Positions 32,431 to 38,597 of a stretch of 38,597 bases of DNA are shown here, one piece after another. The stretch lies in NCBI GenBank assembly GCA_027315185.1, contig DAHUYO010000028.1:1-38597 (forward strand). Direction: 5' to 3'. The notes below the pieces were generated by a model that saw only the letters and a list, made by a program, of their open reading frames with translations, had not been told where the DNA came from and ran no database searches. Positions within the stretch are counted from its first letter, which is position 1; each line of letters begins with the position of its first letter. The stretch is from Acidobacteriota bacterium (GTDB lineage Bacteria; Acidobacteriota; Terriglobia; Terriglobales; SCQP01). The translations under genes and the position numbers were made by a program.

Positions 32431-34505
32431 GACGAATGCAGACGTGGTGGGTGGTGGCCGTGGCGCTCCTGATCGCGCCGGCGTGGTTGGCGGCGCAGGT
32501 TGCCGGCTCGCCGCCACCGACGGTGGAGGTCAGCCACTACAACGTGCGGCTGGCGTTCCAATTCCCGCAGCATCAATTGGCGGCGACGGCGAAGGTGGTG
32601 CTGACCGCGACGGCGCCCACCGCGGCCATTACCTTCGCGCTCAATTCCAACCTGAAGGTCGCTTCGGTTACCGATCCCAGCGGAGACAAACTCGCCACGC
32701 AGCGGACGGCGGATGGCGTCAACGTGACGCTGGCAGCGGCGCTGGAGCAGGGCGCCGCCACGACGTTGACGTTTACCTATTCGGGCCCGTTGGCTACCGC
32801 GGAGCTGAGTCCCATTGCCGGCATTCGCACCGCCTACGTCGGCCAGCACGGCGCGTTCTTGCTGTACCCCGGGGAATGGTTTCCGTTGGTCGGCTATAAC
32901 ACCGACCGCTTCACGATGACCGTTTCCGCGGACCTGCCAGGGCAATACGGCATGGTCGCCAGCGGCGTGCCAACCGCCGTGCCGCAGACCGACGGTACCG
33001 TCCTGTACACCTACCGCCAATCGCAGCCGACGTTTCCCGGCAGCGTCGTGGTCACCACGCTCCACGCCTTGACGCTCCGCAACGATGGGCTGACCGAGAA
33101 CTTCTACTTCGGTTCGGGGGTTGACCAGGCGCTGGTGCAACAGTATGGCGCGGCGGCGGGGAAGATTTATTCGTTTCTCGTCGGCCATTTCGGCACCCCG
33201 CCCACGACGACGCTGCATTTCATCGCCCTGCCCAACGACAGCCTGCCTTCGTTCAGCTCGCCCAATATGATCTTCTTGTCCCTGGGTAGCATCGGGACGG
33301 AGCTGAACTACCGCTTATTGATGGATGAAATCGCGCAGCAGTGGTTCGGGGTGATGGTTACCCCCGCGACGCTGAATGATGCCTGGTTGCAATATGGCGC
33401 GGCGCGGTTCTGCGAGGTGCTGTACGTGGAACAGATGGCCGGGAAGACGGCCTACCGCCAAGCCATTACCGACTTTACCGTGGGCGCCCTGAGCTACCCT
33501 CAGACCTCGCTGGCCAGTACGGCGTCGCTGTATCCGTTTTCCCCGCAGTTCCAGGACTTGACCTACGACAAAGGCGCGATGCTGTTCCATATGCTGCGCT
33601 GGCAGTTGGGCAGCCAGCGCCTGTTCGCCGGCATGCGGCAGTTCGTGGCGCAGTACGCCTGGAAGGCGGCGACGACCCAGGATTTCGAGCAGGTACTGGA
33701 GAAGAGCAGCGGCGCGGACCTGCGGGCGTTCTTCACCGAGTGGTATAACGGCACGGGAGCGCCGAAGTTCAACAATCAATACGTGATTTACCGGCTGGGT
33801 GAGCCGCAGCGGCCGGACATCCCGCCCAGCCAGGAGTCGGTGGCGTCCAACCACGCCGCCGGCGGCGGCGCGGCCAAGGACGACGCGATCCCCCATTTCT
33901 CAGTCCGGGCGCGTTATCGCGTTACCGGCACGCTGAAGCAGCAACTGGATCTATTCGACATGCCGGTCGAGCTGGAAATCCTGACCGACGGCGCGACCGT
34001 GCGGCGGCGGATCCAAGCCCAAGGGCCGTCCACCGATTACAGCGTCGAGACCAGCGCGCGGCCGCGGCGTGTGGTCGTGGATCCGAACGACTGGTTGCTG
34101 AAGGAGACGCCCGGCTTGCAGGTGCGGGTGCTCATCTCGCGGGGCGACAACGAGGTCGCCGCGGATGATTTCACGGCGGCGTTAGCGCAATATCGCAAGG
34201 CGCTGAAGATCAACCCCATCAGCTCGCTGGCGCACTACCGTATTGCCGAGGCGTTTTACCTACAGCGCAACTGGCAATCCGCGGCCAATGAGTACCGCGC
34301 GGCGCTGAATGGGGATCTGCAACCGGCTTGGGTTGCCGTCTGGAGCCACATTCAACTGGGCAAGATCTTCGACATGACCGGGCAGCGCAACCGTGCCATT
34401 AATGAGTACCAACTGGCGATCGCGACCCAGGACAACACCCAGAACGCGCAGGTTCTGGCCCGCCGGTACCTGCGGCATCCCTATAAGCCGAATACGCAGA
34501 ATTAG
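32427..34505 (+). CDS. M1-aminopeptidase-like protein lacking the zinc site, with C-terminal TPRs
   Basis: The 692-residue protein has a signal peptide (about 1-26), then an M1-type N-terminal beta domain ('VEVSHYNVRLAFQFPQHQLA'). Its gluzincin-like domain resembles M1 enzymes, and a C-terminal TPR-like region contains 'ALAQYRKALKINPISSLAHY' and 'NRAINEYQLAIATQ'. At the active site, HExxH-x18-E is replaced by Asp300-Glu301-Ile-Ala-Gln304 and Tyr323: all three zinc ligands are gone although the surrounding 'QWFG' and 'AWLQYG' remain. It is therefore probably a non-catalytic exported scaffold or binding protein. The GTG at 32427 overlaps the lpxB stop, and GGAGGA (32415-32420) precedes it by 6 nt. 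Confidence 0.85.
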   Translation: MRRMQTWWVVAVALLIAPAWLAAQVAGSPPPTVEVSHYNVRLAFQFPQHQLAATAKVVLTATAPTAAITFALNSNLKVASVTDPSGDKLATQRTADGVNVTLAAALEQGAATTLTFTYSGPLATAELSPIAGIRTAYVGQHGAFLLYPGEWFPLVGYNTDRFTMTVSADLPGQYGMVASGVPTAVPQTDGTVLYTYRQSQPTFPGSVVVTTLHALTLRNDGLTENFYFGSGVDQALVQQYGAAAGKIYSFLVGHFGTPPTTTLHFIALPNDSLPSFSSPNMIFLSLGSIGTELNYRLLMDEIAQQWFGVMVTPATLNDAWLQYGAARFCEVLYVEQMAGKTAYRQAITDFTVGALSYPQTSLASTASLYPFSPQFQDLTYDKGAMLFHMLRWQLGSQRLFAGMRQFVAQYAWKAATTQDFEQVLEKSSGADLRAFFTEWYNGTGAPKFNNQYVIYRLGEPQRPDIPPSQESVASNHAAGGGAAKDDAIPHFSVRARYRVTGTLKQQLDLFDMPVELEILTDGATVRRRIQAQGPSTDYSVETSARPRRVVVDPNDWLLKETPGLQVRVLISRGDNEVAADDFTAALAQYRKALKINPISSLAHYRIAEAFYLQRNWQSAANEYRAALNGDLQPAWVAVWSHIQLGKIFDMTGQRNRAINEYQLAIATQDNTQNAQVLARRYLRHPYKPNTQN

Positions 34506-34511
34506 CCGGGT

Positions 34512-34859
34512 CTAGCCGGGAGGCCACGCCATCGGCCGGCCGCCCAGCAGGTGCAGGTGCAGGTGGAAGACGCTTTGCCCGGCATGCGGCCCCACGTTGA
34601 GCACCGTGCGGTAGCCCTGTTCCAGGTGGCGCTCCCGCGCCAGACGGGCGGCCAGCAATTGGAGATAGCCGACCATGGGCGCATCGGCGGGCGCGGCTTC
34701 GGCCAAGCCGGGAAGGTGGCGTTTGGGAATAATCAGCAGGTGCGTCGGCGCCTGCGGGTTGATGTCTTCGAATGCCAGCGCCTGATCGTCTTCATAGACG
34801 GTTTTGGCCGGCACGCCGCGGGCCACGATGCGGCAGAATAGGCAATCCAATTCGGGCAT
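34512..34859 (-). CDS. HIT-family nucleotide-binding protein (HinT-like)
   Basis: HIT proteins hydrolyse AMP or adenylated compounds. The 115-residue product has 'CLFCRIV' at the N-terminus (Cys6, Cys9) and the histidine triad 'FHLHLHLLGGRPM' (His99, His101, His103). This is the usual HinT length. The ATG at 34859 is preceded by GGGAGG; the frame extends to 34880 but the extra seven residues are not needed. It follows the rlpA-like gene on the same strand, with 31 bp between. Confidence 0.92.
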   Translation of the reverse strand: MPELDCLFCRIVARGVPAKTVYEDDQALAFEDINPQAPTHLLIIPKRHLPGLAEAAPADAPMVGYLQLLAARLARERHLEQGYRTVLNVGPHAGQSVFHLHLHLLGGRPMAWPPG

Positions 34860-34890
34860 TGAGCCTCCCGCCGCCAGCATACCGCGAGCC

Positions 34891-35718
34891 TCAGTTCAGC
34901 CGGACGATGTAGGCGGGGTAGCCGCGGGCACGCAGGCGGGCGGTGATGCGCATGGCCTCCGCTTTGGTGAGTTCCACGCTATCCGCGTAGCGCAGCCAGT
35001 GGCCATAGGAGGAGTGAAATCCAATGACGGGGTCAGGCGCCGCTTGGCGCATCAGCTGGCGGCAACGGCGCCAGCGGCCGGCTCGGTGGAACCAACCGAC
35101 TTGGACGGTATAGACGCCCGGCGGCAAGGGCCGGGGCAGTTGCAGGATCTGCACGCGCACGCGGCCCAGGCCCTGGCGGTACAGGCCGATTTTGCGCGCC
35201 GCGCCGGCGGAGAGGTCCAAAATGCGATGCGACCAGAATGGGCCGCGATCGTTGATGCGCACGACCACGGAGCGCCCGGTCAGGAGGTCGGTGACCCGCA
35301 CCCGAGTGCCGAAGGGAAGGGTGCGGCTGGCCGCGGTCATGGCGTGATAGTTGAAGCGCTCGCCGTCGGCGGTTTCATGACCCTGCTCATGTAGGCCATA
35401 AAAGCTGGCCACGCCCGTCTGGTAGACTTCCCCGCGGCGCGGCGGCTCGGCCAGCTCCGGAGCGCCGGCCAGTATCGCGAGGCGAAGCGTCGGCGGTGGA
35501 GCGGCGTTGGCTGTGGCCGGCGGCGGCGTGCTGGGCGTGCCCGCGGGCGGCGGGCCCCAGGTGACGCCGGGCGGCATGGGCGGCTCCACCGCGACCCGCC
35601 GCGCGGGATGAGCACAGCCGGCGGTGGCTAAGGCCGCCGCCAGGACGGCGGCGCAGGCGCCGGCCAACACGCCGCGCCGCGGCGCGGAGCCGCGGGAATG
35701 GATGGGGGAACAACGCAC
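34891..35718 (-). CDS. RlpA-like septal ring lipoprotein (DPBB domain)
   Basis: The 275-residue product has a signal sequence with a lipobox-like 'LATAGC' (Cys35), a Pro-rich linker and the double-psi beta-barrel of RlpA lytic transglycosylases. The barrel is seen in 'GVASFYGLHEQGHETADGER', 'VVVRINDRGPFWSHRILDLS' and 'GLYRQGLGRVRVQIL'. A SPOR-like C-terminal domain ('YTVQVGWFHRAGRWRRCRQL', about 195-215) would bind denuded septal glycan. Compared with the usual TAAHKTLP, this protein reads 'TAASRTLPFG': the conserved His is a Ser, so enzyme activity is doubtful. Confidence 0.87.
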   Translation of the reverse strand: MRCSPIHSRGSAPRRGVLAGACAAVLAAALATAGCAHPARRVAVEPPMPPGVTWGPPPAGTPSTPPPATANAAPPPTLRLAILAGAPELAEPPRRGEVYQTGVASFYGLHEQGHETADGERFNYHAMTAASRTLPFGTRVRVTDLLTGRSVVVRINDRGPFWSHRILDLSAGAARKIGLYRQGLGRVRVQILQLPRPLPPGVYTVQVGWFHRAGRWRRCRQLMRQAAPDPVIGFHSSYGHWLRYADSVELTKAEAMRITARLRARGYPAYIVRLN

Positions 35719-35806
35719 GCGTTTACAGGGAGCCGTCAGCCGCCAGGCTACGCCAGTGTCGCGGGTTTGGCGGCGGCTGACAAGGATTTAGCGCACGGTG
35801 GGACGG

Positions 35807-36703
35807 TTACTGCTCTGGCTCCCTGGCCGTTCGTACAGCGTCCGCGACGCGCACCGCGTCACGGGTAGCCGCGACGTCGTGGACGCGCACGATGTCCGCG
35901 CCATGAAGTGCGGCGGCGGTGACGGCGGCGATCGTGCCAAACAGCCGCTGTTCCGGCGGAGCATCCGCCAAAGTGCGGCCAATAAACGATTTTCGCGAGA
36001 GTCCGGCTAACACCGGGAAGCCCAGCGTGCGCAGGCGGGACAAGCCCGCCAGAAGCGTCCAATTTTCCTTGCCGTTCTTGCCGAAGCCAAAGCCGGGATC
36101 CACGACGATGTTGGCGGCGGGAATGCCGGCGGCGGCGGCGTGGGCCGTGATCGCGAGCAAATCCTGGTGCACCGTTCCCACCACGTCCGCCAGCGGGGGC
36201 AGCCGGTCCATGGTGGCGAAATCGCCGCGGGAGTGCATAAGCACGGCGCCGCAGCCGGTGGCGGCAATGACCGCCGCCAGGGCATCGCCGGCGGCGGCGC
36301 CCGCGCCGCCGCCCGCGCCAAGCCCGCTGACGTCGTTGATGATGTCGGCGCCGGCGTCCAAGGCGGCACGGGCAACTTGGGAATGGCGCGTATCGGCCGA
36401 GATCCACGACTGCGGCCAGCGCCGGCGCAAGGCCTCCAGCGGTGGAATCAGGCGGCGAAGCTCTTCTTCCACGGCCAAGGGCTGAGCGCCGGGGCGGGTG
36501 GATTCCGCGCCTAAGTCCAAAATGTCGGCTCCCGCGGCTAACGCCGCTTCCGCCGCCGCCAGCAGGGCGTCCGGCCCGGTCGAGCGGCTAGCGGGATAAA
36601 ACGAATCCGGCGTGAGGTTGAGCACGGCCATGATGCGCGTTTGCGCGCCGAGAGCAAGACTGCGGCCACGTGCGTTCCACATCCGGATGGGCGGCTGCCT
36701 CAT
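35807..36703 (-). CDS. folP: Dihydropteroate synthase FolP
   Basis: FolP joins p-aminobenzoate to dihydropterin pyrophosphate in folate synthesis and is the sulfonamide target. Core motifs are complete: 'LNLTPDSFY', 'DILDLGAESTRPGAQPL', 'ISADTRHSQVARAALDAGAD', 'IINDVSGL', 'VLMHSRGD', 'VVDPGFGFGKNGKENWTLL', 'VLAGLSRKSFIGRTL' and 'IVRVHDVAATRDAV'. The catalytic TIM barrel is about 270 residues. The start is unsure: the ATG at 36703 gives a family-like length (298 residues), with the ATG at 36682 also possible and the frame open to 36955. It is divergent from the GYxxG-repeat gene. Confidence 0.93.
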   Translation of the reverse strand: MRQPPIRMWNARGRSLALGAQTRIMAVLNLTPDSFYPASRSTGPDALLAAAEAALAAGADILDLGAESTRPGAQPLAVEEELRRLIPPLEALRRRWPQSWISADTRHSQVARAALDAGADIINDVSGLGAGGGAGAAAGDALAAVIAATGCGAVLMHSRGDFATMDRLPPLADVVGTVHQDLLAITAHAAAAGIPAANIVVDPGFGFGKNGKENWTLLAGLSRLRTLGFPVLAGLSRKSFIGRTLADAPPEQRLFGTIAAVTAAALHGADIVRVHDVAATRDAVRVADAVRTAREPEQ

Positions 36704-36828
36704 GTTGCCGCCAGCGGCGGCCCGGCCGCGGGGCAGAGGGCAATTCTGGGAACTTACCGTCATGCAATGAGGATAATAGCTAGGGGGGCCGTGTCCGCAC
36801 GGACGCCGTGGGAGCCCCTGGAGGTGGC

Positions 36829-38172
36829 ATGCGGGTGGGGAGAGTTTGCGGGAAGCGGCGGACCGCCGAGCGATGGATCGGTTTGGGCGCTCTGGTTGGG
36901 GTGTTGCTGTTGGCATGGCCGGGGCCCATGTTCGCCGCGCCGCTGCCGCAAGCAATCAACGGCGTGGATCCGGCATATGTCCACGGCTATACCGCTGGCT
37001 ACAAGGCCGGAACCACCGATCGGGCGGCGGGCGCGCCGGCGAATCCGCACAAATTCTATGCCTATCAGACGGCGGACGGCGGCTACGGCGCCGCGGATGG
37101 GAGCCGTGCCGCCTACGCCAAAGGCTATCGCAGCGGGTTCAGCGATGGCTATTCCGACGGTTATCACGGCAGGCCGGCAAGCGTTGGCAGCGGCTCTACA
37201 CCGGCCAGCACGGCAGGGATCGCAGCCGAAGCCAAGGAAGCGCGGGGCATCGGCTATCGGGAGGGCTATAGCGCCGGCGAGTTCGATTCCGGCCGTAACG
37301 CGCCGTACGGGTATGCCGACAACGCGGAATACAAGCGTGCGGCCGCCGGTTATACGGCGGCCCGCGGCGATTTCGCCCAGTACCAGACCAACTTCCGCAA
37401 GGGATTCCGCCAGGGATATCGCGACGGCTACAACCATCATCTCTACAATTCCGCCATCGGGGTGCGCAATGACGCGGCGATTCCGGGCACGGTGAATCCG
37501 CCGCTACCGCCGCCGGGGCCGCTGCCCACCAATCCGGAGGTCGCCCGTGCCCTGGCCAGCGGCAATTACAGCAATGGCACCTTGGTTTCAGAGGGGACGA
37601 TTATCCAGACCCGCCTGGACACCACCATCAACACCAAAGACAATCGCCCCGGCGATCCATTCCGGGCCACGGTGACGGTGCCGGTGTGGGTCGGCAACAA
37701 GGACGTGATCCCCGCCGGCAGCACTATCACCGGCACCGTGGAAAAACTGAAACGCGGCGGGCATTTCCGCGGCAACGCCATGATCCAACTGGGCTTTGAT
37801 TCCATTCACCCGCCCGGCGGAGTGGATTATCCTCTGCACGCGCGGGTGGATGGCGTGGGGGAGGGGGCGGTCAATTCCAACGTCAGTCCCAATGAAGGCA
37901 CCATCCACCGCAACGGCCAAGGCGGGCAGGCGGCCAAAAAGATCGCCACATCAGGCGGATTCGGCGCCATTTTCGGCGCCATTCTCGGCGGCGGACGCGG
38001 CGCCCTACTCGGTGGCGTGGCGGGTGCGGCGGTGGGCTCGGCGGGGGTGCTGCTGAGCCGCAAACGCGACCTCAAGCTCTATACCGGAGAGGCCATGTCG
38101 GTGCGTCTCCGCCGTCCGCTCCTGTTGCATGAGGACCCAAGCGCCGGCGGTGGTCCGCAAGCCAGGGATTGA
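36829..38172 (+). CDS. GYxxG-repeat / glycine-zipper envelope protein
   Basis: The 447-residue product has a signal peptide (about 1-37, ending 'MFAA'). Four clusters of Gly-Tyr(Phe)-x-x-Gly repeats follow (about residues 53-61, 99-112, 142-150, 192-201; for example 'GYRSGFSDGYSDGYHG'). Next come a Pro-rich hinge and a beta domain with 'QTRLDTTINTKDNRPGDPF' and 'VIPAGSTITGTVEKL' that resembles the VirB10/TrbI-type fold. A glycine zipper ('FGAIFGAILGGGRGALLGGV', about 389-408) closes it. The function is unknown; the glycine zipper and export suggest an outer-membrane or surface structure. The ATG at 36829 has GGAGG 4 nt upstream. Confidence 0.75.
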   Translation: MRVGRVCGKRRTAERWIGLGALVGVLLLAWPGPMFAAPLPQAINGVDPAYVHGYTAGYKAGTTDRAAGAPANPHKFYAYQTADGGYGAADGSRAAYAKGYRSGFSDGYSDGYHGRPASVGSGSTPASTAGIAAEAKEARGIGYREGYSAGEFDSGRNAPYGYADNAEYKRAAAGYTAARGDFAQYQTNFRKGFRQGYRDGYNHHLYNSAIGVRNDAAIPGTVNPPLPPPGPLPTNPEVARALASGNYSNGTLVSEGTIIQTRLDTTINTKDNRPGDPFRATVTVPVWVGNKDVIPAGSTITGTVEKLKRGGHFRGNAMIQLGFDSIHPPGGVDYPLHARVDGVGEGAVNSNVSPNEGTIHRNGQGGQAAKKIATSGGFGAIFGAILGGGRGALLGGVAGAAVGSAGVLLSRKRDLKLYTGEAMSVRLRRPLLLHEDPSAGGGPQARD

Positions 38173-38199
38173 CTCGCGGTGGCCGTTCCGTGTTAGTAT
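38169..38199 (+). promoter_or_regulatory. Candidate sigma-70 promoter before the NYN-domain gene
   Basis: TTGACT (38169-38174) and TAGTAT (38194-38199) are good -35/-10 matches with a 19-bp spacer (long). The downstream leader of about 230 nt contains no gene. It ends in a bulged hairpin (38385-38411) with a GTCCG/CGGAC outer stem just before the ribosome-binding site. Confidence 0.4.
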
Positions 38200-38438
38200 G
38201 AATACGGCGCGTAACGGATGCGTTGTGGTTGTAGTTGAGGTCTGGCCTTCCGCCAGCCTGCTCCGTTGGGCGCGATTTGAATCTGGCCACGTCACTTGTA
38301 GGTTCCCGCATTGGGACAAGTTTGGCGTTTTCCTAAGCTCCTGGTTCCCTTCACCTGCCACCCCTGGGGCGCGTGGGTGACAGCGTCCGCACCGGCATTC
38401 CGCCGGCGGACGTGCGGAATTGGAAGCGGCGGAGGCGA

Positions 38439-38597
38439 GTGACGGAGCCCACTTTTCCTGTGAACGAAGAAAAATTACTCAAAATCGCAGTATTCATCGA
38501 CTTTGACAACATCCAGATCGGCGTGCGCAACACCATGAGCCGCGATTTCGATCTGGCCTTGGTGCTGGAGGCGCTAAAGGAACGCGGCGAGGTGGTC
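38439..38597 (+). CDS. NYN/LabA-like (DUF88) nuclease-fold protein, N-terminal part (cut by window edge)
   Basis: A frame from GTG 38439 (GGAGG at 38431-38435) stays open to the window end, giving 53 residues. It contains 'KIAVFIDFDNIQIGV', the first strand of NYN domains with the metal-binding Asp pair (IDFDN). NYN/LabA proteins have a PIN-like RNase fold. An in-frame GTG at 38460 is an alternative start, although the ribosome-binding site favours 38439. The rest of the gene is outside the window. Confidence 0.75.
   Translation, partial: MTEPTFPVNEEKLLKIAVFIDFDNIQIGVRNTMSRDFDLALVLEALKERGEVV

Overview
The window is strongly GC-rich, gene-dense DNA from a Gram-negative bacterium: it carries lpxB (lipid A), an RlpA-type lipoprotein, an outer-membrane beta-barrel and a system I cytochrome c maturation set. 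A PadR regulator sits directly before an orphan duplicated MacB/FtsX-type permease (the 'ADOP' arrangement), and the ccm genes include small accessory proteins. Together these point to Acidobacteriota. That assignment is inference from gene content; no rRNA or tRNA gene is visible.

Layout: (1) 1-1650, minus: a zinc-ribbon methyltransferase followed by a kinase-like gene cut by the window edge, preceded by a 25-bp tandem repeat. (2) 1967-5005: mltG (plus), convergent with an outer-membrane protein and a NiCoT nickel/cobalt permease (minus). (3) 5425-8490: padR and the ADOP permease, with an inverted repeat beside the padR ribosome-binding site. (4) 8903-9970: murB, ending in a 24-bp minisatellite. 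(5) 10135-14431: first cytochrome c maturation cluster: ccmF, a CcmH-like protein, a small CcmI-like protein and a carboxypeptidase-regulatory-domain membrane protein. (6) 14480-15703, minus: a trans-sulfuration PLP enzyme, divergent from a tandem GNAT gene, nagA and murA. (7) 19307-20763, minus: an ECF sigma factor and its zf-HC2 anti-sigma. (8) 20935-25824: alaS, a gamma-glutamylcyclotransferase-like gene, a hypothetical gene and a ManD-type mannonate dehydratase. (9) 25987-28908: second cytochrome c cluster ccmE-A-B-C-D, including a 43-residue CcmD-like gene. (10) 28988-29924: a regulated-looking leader, a lysine-rich small secreted protein, a terminator and a small membrane protein. (11) 30122-38172: a family 2 glycosyltransferase, lpxB, an M1-peptidase-like protein with all metal ligands replaced, HIT, RlpA, folP and a GYxxG-repeat/glycine-zipper envelope protein. 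(12) The window ends inside a NYN/LabA-like gene.

Functionally, much of the window serves the cell envelope (mltG, murB, murA, nagA, lpxB, rlpA and a glycosyltransferase). The two ccm clusters together encode heme export and delivery (CcmABCD), the periplasmic heme chaperone (CcmE), heme lyase (CcmF) and a CcmH-like thiol protein. The most distinctive point is that the key cysteine/histidine motifs of both CcmE (C-x3-Y instead of H-x3-Y) and CcmH (CxCxC instead of CxxC) are non-standard. Other leads are the pseudo-aminopeptidase coupled to lpxB, and the lysine-rich exported peptide behind 11-bp-spaced direct repeats and a structured leader.
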